From UBA5336 sp964506685 (lineage in GTDB: Bacteria; Pseudomonadota; Alphaproteobacteria; Caulobacterales; Hyphomonadaceae), in NCBI GenBank assembly GCA_964506685.1, contig CAZDMQ010000016.1, positions 1-49,405 on the forward strand: a stretch of DNA of 49,405 nucleotides, given 5' to 3'. Shown here piece by piece: positions 22,927 through 32,274 of this stretch. Under the pieces are notes generated by a model. That model was not told the DNA's origin, did no database searches, and saw only the letters and a list, made by a program, of their open reading frames with translations. Both the position numbers and the translations under genes were made by a program. How positions within the stretch are numbered: position 1 is the first letter of the stretch; every line of letters starts with the position of its first letter.

Positions 22927-25722
22927 ATGATGCGGACTGCCCCGATCACCGATCACAGCCATCTCTACCTCGTGGACGCATCCGCCTACATCTTCCGGGC
23001 TTACCACGCCCTGCCCCCTCTCAGCCGGGCCAGCGACGGATTGCCCGTGGGCGCGGTTGCGGGCTTCTGCAACATGCTGTGGAAACTTCTCGAGGACCTG
23101 CGAGGTCCCGACCGCCCGACCCACTTCGCCTGCGTCTTCGATCATTCCGCCTATTCATTCCGCAACGACCTTTATCCGGACTACAAGGCCAACCGGCCGC
23201 CGCCGCCCGAGGACCTGCGGCCCCAGTTTCCCCTGGTCCGCAAGGCCGCCCTCGCTTTTGCGACCCATGCCCTCGAGCAGGAAGGATATGAAGCCGACGA
23301 CCTGATCGCGACCTACGCCCGGGAGGCTGAACGAAAAGGCGCCCGCGTGACCATCGTCTCCTCTGACAAGGACCTCATGCAACTGGTCAGCCCGCGCGTG
23401 CAGATGCTCGACACGATGAAGAACCGGACGATGGGCGTCGAGGCTGTGGTGGAGAAATTCGGCGTCGGTCCGGACCGGGTCGTCGACGTGCAGTCGCTGG
23501 CCGGCGATTCCGTCGACAATGTGCCGGGGGCGCCCGGCATCGGTGTCAAGACGGCCGCCCAGCTGATCGCGGCATTCGGGGATGTCGAGACACTGCTGGT
23601 CCGCGCCGGCGAGATCAGCCAGCCCAAGCGCCGCCAGACGCTGATCGATCATGCCGAGGCGATCCGGGTATCACGACAGCTTGTGACACTGAAGGATGAC
23701 GTGCCCGTGGCGGTGCCGGTCGAGGCCCTTGCCGTTGCCGATCCCGATCCCGCAACGCTTCTCGCGTTCCTCGAGGAGATGGAATTCCGCACCATTACCC
23801 GGCGGGTTCGCGAGCATTTCGAACAGGACGGCATCGACCTCGCCGGCGACGGGGATCCGGACCGCCCCCCCACCATCGATCACGGCGCCTACGAAACCGT
23901 GACGGACATGGCCACACTGGCAACATGGATCGCAGCGGCACGGGCCCAGGGCGTCGTCGCGGTGGATACGGAGACAACCAGCCTCATCGCCCGCTCGGCC
24001 CGGCTGGTCGGCGTATCCCTGGCGCTCGCACCCAACCGGGCCTGCTATGTCCCGCTGCGTCACGTTGACCCTGAGGGGGGCGACCTCCTTGGCTCCAGCG
24101 CCCCGGATCAGGTGCCTTGGGATGAGGCCATTGCCGCACTGAAAGGGCTGTTCGAGGATCGTTCCGTGCTGAAGGTCGGACAGAATATCAAGTATGACCT
24201 CACGGTTCTCGGCGGTCTCGGCATCACGCTCGCCCCCATCGACGACACCATGCTTCTCAGTTTTGCCCTGCATGCCGGGATGCACGGTCACGGCATGGAC
24301 GAGCTGTCCGAGCGGTTCCTGTCGCACACGCCAATTCCCTACAAGACTGTTGCCGGCTCGGGCAGGTCGCAGGTCACGTTCGACCGGGTCGGCCTCGATC
24401 AGGCCACGCCTTATGCCGCCGAAGATGCCGATGTCACGCTTCGGCTCTGGCAGGCCTTCCGTCCGCGCCTCGCCCGGGAACAGGTGACGAGTGTCTATGA
24501 ACGCCTCGACCGGCCGCTCGTTCCGGTTGTCGCGGCGATGGAGCGGGCCGGCATCCGGGTCGATCGCAACCGCTTGTCAGAACTGTCGTCGGATTTCGCC
24601 CAGCGCATGGCCGGCTACGAGCACGCGGCCCGTGAACAGGCGGGCCGGGAATTCAATATCGGAAGTCCGAAACAGCTCGGCGACATCCTGTTCGGCGAAA
24701 TGGGCCTGCCCGGCGGCAAGAAGACCAAGACCGGCGCCTGGCAGACCGGGGCAGACGTGCTCGAGACTCTCGCCGGCGAAGGGCACGCGCTGCCTCGGAC
24801 GGTCCTCGCATGGCGCAGCCTCTCGAAGCTGCGATCAACCTATACCGAAGCCCTGCAGGATGCCATCGACCCCGCGACGGGACGGGTCCACACCACCTAT
24901 TCCCTGGTCGGCGCGCAGACCGGCCGGCTGTCGTCCAATGACCCGAACCTCCAGAATATTCCAATCCGCACCGAAGAGGGCCGGAAAATTCGCGAAGCCT
25001 TCATTGCCGAACCCGGTTACAAGCTGATTTCTGCCGATTACAGTCAGGTCGAATTGCGCCTGCTGTCGCAACTCGCCGATATAGAGTCCCTGAAATCGGC
25101 TTTCCGGGACGGTCTCGACATCCATGCCATGACCGCAAGCGAGATGTTCGACACGCCGATCGAGGGCATGGATCCGATGGTCCGCCGCCGCGCGAAGGCC
25201 ATCAATTTCGGCATCATCTACGGCATTTCCGCATTCGGTCTCGCCAATCAGCTCGCCATTTCCCGCGAGGACGCGTCCAGTTACATCAAGGCCTATTTCC
25301 GAAAGTTCCCAGGCATCCGGGACTATATGGACGAGACAAAGGCCTTTGCCCGTGAACACGGCCACGTCACCACGGCATTCGGCCGGCGCCTGCATCTCAA
25401 GGACATCAATTCGAAAAACGCCGCGGCACGCGCCTTTGCCGAACGCCAGGCGATCAATGCTCCCGTCCAGGGTTCAGCTGCCGATATCATCAAGCGGGCC
25501 ATGATCGCCATGCCCGGGAGGCTGCGTGCTGCCGGACTGAAGACCCGCATGCTGCTGCAGGTTCATGACGAACTGATCTTCGAGGCCCCCGAAGAAGAGG
25601 TCGAGACCAGCCTCGCCATCGTGACCGAAACAATGATGGCTGCACCGACCCCCGCGCTCGATCTCTCGGTGCCGCTCGTGGTCGAGGCGAAGGCGGCCGA
25701 CAGCTGGGCCGAGGCACACTGA
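22927..25722 (+). CDS. polA: DNA polymerase I
   Basis: A 931-residue enzyme for Okazaki-fragment processing and repair. The N-terminal 5' nuclease domain (LYLVDASAYIFRAYHAL, EADDLIATYAREAE) is followed by a 3'-5' exonuclease with intact acidic residues (VDTETTSL). The polymerase domain shows motif A DYSQVELRLL, motif B RRRAKAINFGIIYG and motif C QVHDELIFE. The start at 22927 is chosen from GGAG upstream and the N-terminal motif; the open frame before it is the antisense of murB. It converges with the GST-like gene 86 nt downstream. Confidence 0.97.
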   Translation: MMRTAPITDHSHLYLVDASAYIFRAYHALPPLSRASDGLPVGAVAGFCNMLWKLLEDLRGPDRPTHFACVFDHSAYSFRNDLYPDYKANRPPPPEDLRPQFPLVRKAALAFATHALEQEGYEADDLIATYAREAERKGARVTIVSSDKDLMQLVSPRVQMLDTMKNRTMGVEAVVEKFGVGPDRVVDVQSLAGDSVDNVPGAPGIGVKTAAQLIAAFGDVETLLVRAGEISQPKRRQTLIDHAEAIRVSRQLVTLKDDVPVAVPVEALAVADPDPATLLAFLEEMEFRTITRRVREHFEQDGIDLAGDGDPDRPPTIDHGAYETVTDMATLATWIAAARAQGVVAVDTETTSLIARSARLVGVSLALAPNRACYVPLRHVDPEGGDLLGSSAPDQVPWDEAIAALKGLFEDRSVLKVGQNIKYDLTVLGGLGITLAPIDDTMLLSFALHAGMHGHGMDELSERFLSHTPIPYKTVAGSGRSQVTFDRVGLDQATPYAAEDADVTLRLWQAFRPRLAREQVTSVYERLDRPLVPVVAAMERAGIRVDRNRLSELSSDFAQRMAGYEHAAREQAGREFNIGSPKQLGDILFGEMGLPGGKKTKTGAWQTGADVLETLAGEGHALPRTVLAWRSLSKLRSTYTEALQDAIDPATGRVHTTYSLVGAQTGRLSSNDPNLQNIPIRTEEGRKIREAFIAEPGYKLISADYSQVELRLLSQLADIESLKSAFRDGLDIHAMTASEMFDTPIEGMDPMVRRRAKAINFGIIYGISAFGLANQLAISREDASSYIKAYFRKFPGIRDYMDETKAFAREHGHVTTAFGRRLHLKDINSKNAAARAFAERQAINAPVQGSAADIIKRAMIAMPGRLRAAGLKTRMLLQVHDELIFEAPEEEVETSLAIVTETMMAAPTPALDLSVPLVVEAKAADSWAEAH

Positions 25723-25808
25723 TCATGTTTGAGGCGCACGCCCCCCCACCGCAACCGACCCTCCCGCTGCGGCACACAGTCGGCCATACCCGGACAAATG
25801 GCGGCGTC

Positions 25809-26759
25809 TCAGACCGGCCGGACCAGGAACCCGGCCCGCGGAAAATGCACATGCACCGTCTCAGCACGATCATCGGATCGCTGAATCACGATGCTCTGAT
25901 CGTCGGCATGGACAAGCGTGCCGTCGACCCAGTCGCGGCCATAATCATCAGGGGCAACGCTGACCGGATCGCCCGGCACGAGGCCCTGGCTCGCCAGACC
26001 AGTCACGGTGGCCGGCTTCAATCGCGGGGCGGCCTTGCGCGCGATCCCGAGACTCTGCGTGCTCGTCAGGACCTCCGGCTCCTGGCCTTCGGCCTCGCAA
26101 AGCCGCCTGTACCACTTGCCGGTCTGGGGGGCGGTCTTGAAACAGTCCTCGACAAAATCGGGGAGGGTCTGCTGGACGAACCAGATGTTCATGTGCGCAT
26201 GCACATCGACAAGGCCTGGCCTGGCGCCGATCATCCAGGCATTGGCGCCGGCGCCCTGCCCGCCGCCGAGCCGGGCCTCGATCCACATCAGGTGCGCGAT
26301 CCACTGTTCGCGCAGCATCGGTGCCATGGCCGCCATGGCCGCCGTGTCGAAAGGACGGCCCGACAGGGCCTCGCGATCCTTTCGGAAACTCTCCGGCACG
26401 GCCTCTCCGAGAGCCCCGAAAATGATCCCGACCGAACACTGGAACCAGGTCCGGTCGGCCCACATGGCCACCATCCTTTCAAGTCCTTCATGGCCGGGCC
26501 GCAGGAGGGCCGGCATGGGGTAAAGTCGTTCGATTTCGCGGAGAATGACCGCCGTATCGCAGAAAATGTCGGCGCCGATCTGCATGACCGGCGTGCGGCG
26601 ATAGCCTCCGGTGAGGCAGGTCAGGTCGGGCTTCGGCATGATGCTGGGAATATCCACCGCCCACCAGGCCAGGTTCTTGAGGCGAAGCGCAAGTCGGATC
26701 TTCTCGGAGAAGGGCGATTGATCATACTGGTGCAGAATTATGCGTTGGGCGTCGGTCAC
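25809..26759 (-). CDS. Glutathione S-transferase family protein with a C-terminal extension
   Basis: A 316-residue protein. The N-terminal thioredoxin fold (IILHQYDQSPFSEKIRLALR, then GGYRRTPVMQIGADIFCDTAVILREIE) is followed by an all-helical GST domain to about residue 245. About 70 further residues, from the RLKPATVTGLASQGLVPGD stretch onward, form a small beta-rich domain not found in ordinary GSTs. The start is a GTG at 26757-26759 with AGGAGG 7 nt upstream; the frame's first ATG upstream is less well supported. The substrate is unknown. Confidence 0.85.
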   Translation of the reverse strand: MTDAQRIILHQYDQSPFSEKIRLALRLKNLAWWAVDIPSIMPKPDLTCLTGGYRRTPVMQIGADIFCDTAVILREIERLYPMPALLRPGHEGLERMVAMWADRTWFQCSVGIIFGALGEAVPESFRKDREALSGRPFDTAAMAAMAPMLREQWIAHLMWIEARLGGGQGAGANAWMIGARPGLVDVHAHMNIWFVQQTLPDFVEDCFKTAPQTGKWYRRLCEAEGQEPEVLTSTQSLGIARKAAPRLKPATVTGLASQGLVPGDPVSVAPDDYGRDWVDGTLVHADDQSIVIQRSDDRAETVHVHFPRAGFLVRPV

Positions 26760-26910
26760 GAGCCCTCCTCCTGTTCTGGTCATCTCGCCGAGTGTTGCCT
26801 GTACCGGCAGGCTTGCAAAGCCCGAAGCGCGCCGGCAGGCAAGGCTAGGGCTGAATTCCGGGCGCGATCGCGTCCGCCTCACAATCGACCACCGGGGAGG
26901 AACACGGACC

Positions 26911-27360
26911 ATGAAACCCGAAAACCGGGTATGCGCGCTCGCCAGCGTGTTGCTTGCGGGCCTCGCCGCCTGCGCCACGACCGAGCCGGAACGTTGCACG
27001 GCCGACTGGATCGAATGGCAGAAGGACAAGGTCTTCACCGATTTCACCAGACAGTACCGGTCCGAGATCCGGACGCTACGCAATCTCGAGGACGACCTGC
27101 AGGATCCCGGCCTGGTCGCAGCCATCCGTATCGCCGGCCATGCACGCTCGATCCGCGACATGACGGACACCTTCGCAAACGAGACTCTGCCCGACCTCCG
27201 GGCCTCACTCGAGCCCTGCCTGTCGACGCCGATGCGGACCGCCGATCTGCTCGCGGACCTGCTCAATCGCCAGGGCGTCGAGCCGACCGTCATCGAATGG
27301 GTACAGGCCCTCGGCGCCCTCATCGAGGCGGATGCTCCCGTGGAGGCACAGGACCCATGA
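26911..27360 (+). CDS. Small lipoprotein of unknown function
   Basis: A 149-residue protein with a lipoprotein signal (CALASVLLAGLAACATT), lipidated C21 in lipobox LAAC. The mature part is largely helical and acidic (DWIEWQKDKVFTDFTRQYRS). GGGGAGG lies upstream of the ATG. The family was not recognised. It is divergent from the GST-like gene and ends 43 nt before prmA. Confidence 0.75.
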   Translation: MKPENRVCALASVLLAGLAACATTEPERCTADWIEWQKDKVFTDFTRQYRSEIRTLRNLEDDLQDPGLVAAIRIAGHARSIRDMTDTFANETLPDLRASLEPCLSTPMRTADLLADLLNRQGVEPTVIEWVQALGALIEADAPVEAQDP

Positions 27361-27403
27361 ACGGGCCGGGCCCCGAGAGCGTCGAGACATGGACGGTAAG
27401 GAC

Positions 27404-28294
27404 ATGAGCATGTTTCGTGTTTTCGCGTCTGGCAGCCGGGAAGATGTGGTGCGGGCCTGGTCTGCCCTCGCCTGGAGCGATCCGTCGCCGGCCGATGCTG
27501 TCGATCACCGTGAGGACGGCCGGACTCTCTGGCGTCTTGACGCCTACGCGGCCGATGCAGAGGCGGCGGCAGCCTGCAAGGCACTGGCCGAGAACGTGGC
27601 ACCCGGCCTCCATCTTCGCACTGAACCGCTTGAGGATCAGGACTGGATCGCCCTGTCGCTGGAGGGTCTTCCGGCGGTCAGGGCGGGCGCCGTCCTGGTG
27701 TGCGGAGCGCACAGCCTGCCCGCGTCGCCCGGCGGCACAGTCGCCGTCTGCATCGAAGCCGGGCCCGCCTTCGGCACTGGGCACCATGGGACAACCCTCG
27801 GCTGTCTTCTTGCCTGGCAGGGCCTGCGCCGGACGCGCCGTCCCCGCCGAATTCTCGATGTCGGTTGCGGTACCGGCGTTCTCGCCATAGCGGCCCTGAA
27901 GACCGGCGCGGCGCGGGCGGTGGCCAGTGACATCGATCCCGGCAGCGTGGCCGTGACGCGACAAAACTCCATGAAAAACCAGGTCCAGAACCGACTGAAG
28001 GCCGTTCGGGCAAGCGGTGCCAACCATCCCCTGATCCGGAGATCCGGGCCTTATGATCTAGTTTTCGCAAATATTCTTGCGCGCCCCCTGATCCGGCTCG
28101 CGCCCGCGCTCGCGAGGATGACAGCGCATGGCGGTCATCTTGTCGTGTCGGGGCTGCTTTGCCACCAGGCACCGCTGGTCGGACGCGCCCTGGCCGGTCG
28201 CGGCCTGGTCCCTGCCGAGCACATCCGGAGGGATGGCTGGTCGACACTGGTCTTCCGGCGGCGGGCCCTTTCCAAGCGCGATGACAGGAGTTAA
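27404..28294 (+). CDS. prmA: Ribosomal protein L11 methyltransferase
   Basis: A 296-residue SAM-dependent enzyme that methylates lysines of ribosomal protein L11. The class I methyltransferase core shows the PrmA-typical FGTGHHGTTLGCL, motif I ILDVGCGTGVLAI and the active-site NILARPL. The N-terminal substrate domain is shorter and more divergent than in E. coli PrmA. Three ATGs compete (27389, 27404, 27410), and AAGGA upstream favours 27404 or 27410. It is followed 9 nt later by the aminopeptidase gene. Confidence 0.9.
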   Translation: MSMFRVFASGSREDVVRAWSALAWSDPSPADAVDHREDGRTLWRLDAYAADAEAAAACKALAENVAPGLHLRTEPLEDQDWIALSLEGLPAVRAGAVLVCGAHSLPASPGGTVAVCIEAGPAFGTGHHGTTLGCLLAWQGLRRTRRPRRILDVGCGTGVLAIAALKTGAARAVASDIDPGSVAVTRQNSMKNQVQNRLKAVRASGANHPLIRRSGPYDLVFANILARPLIRLAPALARMTAHGGHLVVSGLLCHQAPLVGRALAGRGLVPAEHIRRDGWSTLVFRRRALSKRDDRS

Positions 28295-28303
28295 CTGAAA
28301 CAG

Positions 28304-30121
28304 ATGAGACAGGATTTCAGCGTTCGCGGCGGGCCGACCGTTGCGCCCCATTCCCTGCCACGGCTGCGCGCGACCATGGCCGACCTCGGCCTCGATGGAT
28401 TTTTCATCCCGCACGAGGATGAATACCAGAACGAATACCTGCCTGAAGCGAATGAACGTCTGGCCTGGGCGACGGGATTTACTGGATCGGCTGGCGCGGC
28501 CTGGATCCTGACCGACCGTGCCGTGCTGTTTGTCGATGGCCGCTACACGCTGCAGGCCAGTGACCAGGCGCCGACGGCCCTGTTCGACCATGTGCCCATG
28601 CCCGATCCCGGGCCAATCGGATGGCTGGCGGAACAGGCATTGCCCGGGCTCCGGCTGGGGTTTGATCCGCGGCTGGTCACACCAACCGCGGCGCTCGCAC
28701 TCCGGGCCGCTGCCGACAAGGCTGGGGCAGAGCTCGTTGCGACGGACCGCAATCCTGTCGATATCGCCTGGCAGGACAGGCCGCCCCAGCCCCTCGCCCC
28801 GATCGTGCCCCATCCGGAGCGCAAGGCCGGCCGGAGCAGCGCCGACAAACGGGCGGAGATCGCGCGGACGCTCGCGGAGGGCGGGGCCGATGCCAGCGTG
28901 ATCACGGCGCCGGCCTCGATCGCCTGGCTTCTCAATATTCGCGGCGGGGATGTCGAGCGATCGCCCCTCCCGCTCTGCCGGGCCATCCTCCGTTCGGACG
29001 GAGCAGTAGATCTCTTCGCCGATCCGGCAAAGGTCACCGAGGGGCTGGCGGCACATCTCGGCAATGGCGTCGCCCTGCGCAACCCCGATGAACTCGGCGA
29101 GGGCTTCGGTCACCTATCGGGACAAACGGTCAGACTCGATCCGGAAACCGCATCGGAATGGGTGTTCGAGCAATTGCGCGCGGCTGGCGCGAAGATTGTC
29201 GAGGCGCCGGACCCCATCCTGCTCCCGAAGGCCTGCAAGAACCCTGCGGAAATCGACGGCACCCGGGCAGCACACCTGCGCGACGGGGTGGCTGTCACCC
29301 GGTTCCTGCACTGGCTCGATACCGAAGCGCAGGATGGCACGGTGACGGAAATCGACGCAGCGCTCCGACTGGAAGCGTTCCGCGACGAACTCGAGGGTCT
29401 CGAGGACCTGTCCTTCGACACGATTTCAGGCGCTGGGCCGAACGGGGCCCTGCCGCATTATCGCGTATCGAGTGCCAGTAACCGGCAGCTGGTACCGGGC
29501 TCGCTGTATCTTGTTGATTCCGGTGCGCAATATCTCGACGGCACGACAGACGTGACGCGCACGGTCGCCATTGGCACGCCAGCGCCGGAGATGCGCCGCC
29601 ACTATACGCTCGTCCTCAAGGGACATATTGCGCTGTCAACGGTCCGCTTTCCGGCCGGGACGACCGGAACGCACCTCGATACGCTGGCGCGGCATGCCCT
29701 TTGGCAGGCCGGACTGGACTATAATCACGGCACCGGTCACGGGGTCGGGGTCTACCTCGGCGTGCACGAGGGACCACAACGGATCGCGAAGGCATGGAAT
29801 GCGACGCCCCTGATGGCTGGCATGATCGTGTCCAACGAGCCGGGCTATTATCGCGAGGGCGCCTATGGCATCCGGATCGAGAATTTGCAGGTTGTCACGC
29901 CGGAAAGCCCGATCGAAGGCGGCGACCTGCCCATGCTGGGGTTCGAGACGCTGACCCTTGCGCCGCTGGCGCGGTCCCTGATCGAGCCGGCCCTGCTCGG
30001 TCCTGCCGAGCGCGAATGGGTCGATGCCTATCATGCCCGCGTGGCCGAAAGGATCGGCCCGCACCTGCCCGAAACGCTCAAGGCCTGGCTGGCCGACGCC
30101 TGCGCCCCCATCGGTCCCTGA
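28304..30121 (+). CDS. pepP: Xaa-Pro aminopeptidase (M24B, aminopeptidase P)
   Basis: A 605-residue cytosolic enzyme that removes N-terminal residues preceding proline. It has the three-domain build of the long (eukaryote-like) form: two creatinase N-domains, then the pita-bread catalytic domain. The dinuclear metal ligands are D405 and D416 (YLVDSGAQYLDGTTDVTRT), H479 (GTGHGVGVYLG), E512 (SNEPGYY) and E526 (GIRIENLQ). It lies 9 nt after prmA, probably co-transcribed, and converges with ligA 14 nt downstream. Confidence 0.94.
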   Translation: MRQDFSVRGGPTVAPHSLPRLRATMADLGLDGFFIPHEDEYQNEYLPEANERLAWATGFTGSAGAAWILTDRAVLFVDGRYTLQASDQAPTALFDHVPMPDPGPIGWLAEQALPGLRLGFDPRLVTPTAALALRAAADKAGAELVATDRNPVDIAWQDRPPQPLAPIVPHPERKAGRSSADKRAEIARTLAEGGADASVITAPASIAWLLNIRGGDVERSPLPLCRAILRSDGAVDLFADPAKVTEGLAAHLGNGVALRNPDELGEGFGHLSGQTVRLDPETASEWVFEQLRAAGAKIVEAPDPILLPKACKNPAEIDGTRAAHLRDGVAVTRFLHWLDTEAQDGTVTEIDAALRLEAFRDELEGLEDLSFDTISGAGPNGALPHYRVSSASNRQLVPGSLYLVDSGAQYLDGTTDVTRTVAIGTPAPEMRRHYTLVLKGHIALSTVRFPAGTTGTHLDTLARHALWQAGLDYNHGTGHGVGVYLGVHEGPQRIAKAWNATPLMAGMIVSNEPGYYREGAYGIRIENLQVVTPESPIEGGDLPMLGFETLTLAPLARSLIEPALLGPAEREWVDAYHARVAERIGPHLPETLKAWLADACAPIGP

Positions 30122-30135
30122 GGCACCGGCCCGTC

Positions 30136-32274
30136 TCAGCCGGCCGCATTACCCGTTTCCGCACCCGCGCCAACCAGGGCAAGCCACTCCTCTTCGCTCA
30201 GCACTTCAACGCCGAGACTTTCGGCCCGGGCCCGCTTCGAGCCGGCATTCGCACCGGCCACCAGGTAATCGGTCCTGGCCGACACCGACCCTGAAACCCT
30301 GGCGCCAAGCGCCGTCGCCCGGGCCTTGGCCTCGTCGCGCGTCATGCGTTCCAGGGTTCCGGTGAAGACCACTGTCTTGCCCGATACGGCGCTGTCCCCG
30401 CTCACCTTTTCTGCCGGCTCGATGGTCACTTTCCGGAGCAGGGCCGCCAGCATGTCGAGATTGTGTGGTTCACGGGCAAAGGCGACGAGCGCCTCGACCG
30501 CCGCGCTGCCAACCCCATCAATATCGGTCAGGCTACTCTCACCGGCCCCGAACAGCGCCGAATCGCGCGCCGCCTCGACCGCGGCCCAGAACGGCTCCCA
30601 GGTGCCGTAGGCCCGGGCAAAGGCGCCGGCGGTGATCTCGCCGACATGCCGGATACCGAGCCCGTTCAGGAAGCGCGCAAAGGGAACCCGCCGGCGCGCC
30701 TCGATCGCAGCATAAAGCTTGCCGGCAGACACCTCGCCGAATCCCGGCCAGTCCGCCAGGGGCGGTTCACCGGCCGCCTCGATGGCCTCTCGCAGGCGGA
30801 AAATGTCCTGGGGGCCATGCAGTACGCCCTTCCCGACAAACAGCTCGACCTGTTTCGCGCCGAACCCCTCGATGTCGAGCGCCTTGCGGGAAACGAAATG
30901 CTTCAGGCGCTCGATCCTCTGCGCCGGACAGACCAGACCGCCCGTGCAGCGGCGCCGGACATCAAGATCGCCCTTGTCATTATGCTCGCGCATGGCGGCC
31001 GAACCGCATTCGGGGCAGGTTTCGGGGAACTTGAAGGGAGGACGACGGCCGGGCCGGTCCGCATCGATCACGGCGACCACTTGCGGGATCACATCGCCGG
31101 CCCGCTGCACTGTCACCCGATCGCCGACCCGGACATCGAGGCGTGCGATCTCATCCTCATTGTGCAGGGTCGCACTTGAGACGACAACGCCGCCCAATGT
31201 AACCGGCGCGAGACGCGCAACGGGCGTGAGCGTGCCGGTGCGTCCCACCTGAATATTGATTGCCTCAACCTGGGTCGTGGCCTGTTCTGCGGGAAACTTG
31301 TGGGCAATGGCCCAGCGTGGCGCGCGGCTGACAAGGCCGAGCCGACCCTGCCAGTCGAGCCGGTCGACCTTGTAGACCACTCCGTCAATATCATAGTCGA
31401 GACTGGCCCGCTGGCCAGCAATTGCGTCATAGGCCGCGAGCAGGGCATCGAGCGTCTCATGCCGCGTCAGCAGCGGATTGGTGACAAATCCCCAGCCCGC
31501 CATGACCGCGACGGCCTCGAACTGCGTCGCCGCGAAAGGGGCCGTAGCGCTGGCCCAGCCATAGGCGAAGAAATTCAGGGCCCGGCTCCTGGTGATGGCG
31601 GCATCCTTCTGGCGAAGGCTGCCGGCCGCAGCATTGCGGGGATTGGCGTAGAGCTTGTTCCCGGCCTCCGCCTCGCGGCGGTTGAGCGCGGCAAACTCGG
31701 TTTTCGACATGAAGATCTCGCCGCGAACATCGATTCGCGATGGCCAGCCCTGCCCCTCCAGCCGGTGCGGAATGTCCCGCACCGTCATGGCATTGGCCGT
31801 GACATCCTCGCCTTCGACGCCATTGCCGCGGGTCGCCGCACGCACCAGGTGCCCTGCCTCATAGGTCAGGCTCAGCGACAGGCCGTCAATCTTGGGTTCG
31901 GCCGTGAGAGGCACGACTTCATCCGCGTCAAGTCCGAGAAAGCGGCGGATGCGCGCCTGGAAATCGGCGACATCCCCGGCCGAGAAAGCGTTCTCGAGCG
32001 AAAGCATGGGCTCGGCATGCCGGATTTTCGCAAAACCGGCCGCCGGCGGTGCGCCAACAGTCCGCGACGGGCTGTCGGGACCGACCAGCCCCGGAAACCG
32101 CGCCTCGATCGCATCCAGCCGCCGGCGCAGGCGATCATAGGCTGCATCGGTCATCTCCGGATCGTCGCGCGTGAAATAGGCATCGTCGGCTGCGGCGATG
32201 GCCGAGCGCAGCCGGGCCAGCTCGGCCTCGGCCTCCGCTTCGGTGAGCGCATTCACGGACTTGTCCTCGGACAT
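30136..32274 (-). CDS. ligA: NAD-dependent DNA ligase
   Basis: A 712-residue ligase that seals nicks in replication and repair. The adenylated lysine is K128 in AEPKIDGLSL. The domain order is complete: Ia and the nucleotidyltransferase domain, OB fold, a zinc finger (CPECGS with CTGGLVCPAQ), HhH motifs and a C-terminal BRCT domain (GKTVVFTGTLERMTRDEAK). The ATG at 32272-32274 has GGAGG close upstream and overlaps the recN 3' end by 22 nt. The recN-ligA order is conserved in alphaproteobacteria. Confidence 0.97.
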   Translation of the reverse strand: MSEDKSVNALTEAEAEAELARLRSAIAAADDAYFTRDDPEMTDAAYDRLRRRLDAIEARFPGLVGPDSPSRTVGAPPAAGFAKIRHAEPMLSLENAFSAGDVADFQARIRRFLGLDADEVVPLTAEPKIDGLSLSLTYEAGHLVRAATRGNGVEGEDVTANAMTVRDIPHRLEGQGWPSRIDVRGEIFMSKTEFAALNRREAEAGNKLYANPRNAAAGSLRQKDAAITRSRALNFFAYGWASATAPFAATQFEAVAVMAGWGFVTNPLLTRHETLDALLAAYDAIAGQRASLDYDIDGVVYKVDRLDWQGRLGLVSRAPRWAIAHKFPAEQATTQVEAINIQVGRTGTLTPVARLAPVTLGGVVVSSATLHNEDEIARLDVRVGDRVTVQRAGDVIPQVVAVIDADRPGRRPPFKFPETCPECGSAAMREHNDKGDLDVRRRCTGGLVCPAQRIERLKHFVSRKALDIEGFGAKQVELFVGKGVLHGPQDIFRLREAIEAAGEPPLADWPGFGEVSAGKLYAAIEARRRVPFARFLNGLGIRHVGEITAGAFARAYGTWEPFWAAVEAARDSALFGAGESSLTDIDGVGSAAVEALVAFAREPHNLDMLAALLRKVTIEPAEKVSGDSAVSGKTVVFTGTLERMTRDEAKARATALGARVSGSVSARTDYLVAGANAGSKRARAESLGVEVLSEEEWLALVGAGAETGNAAG

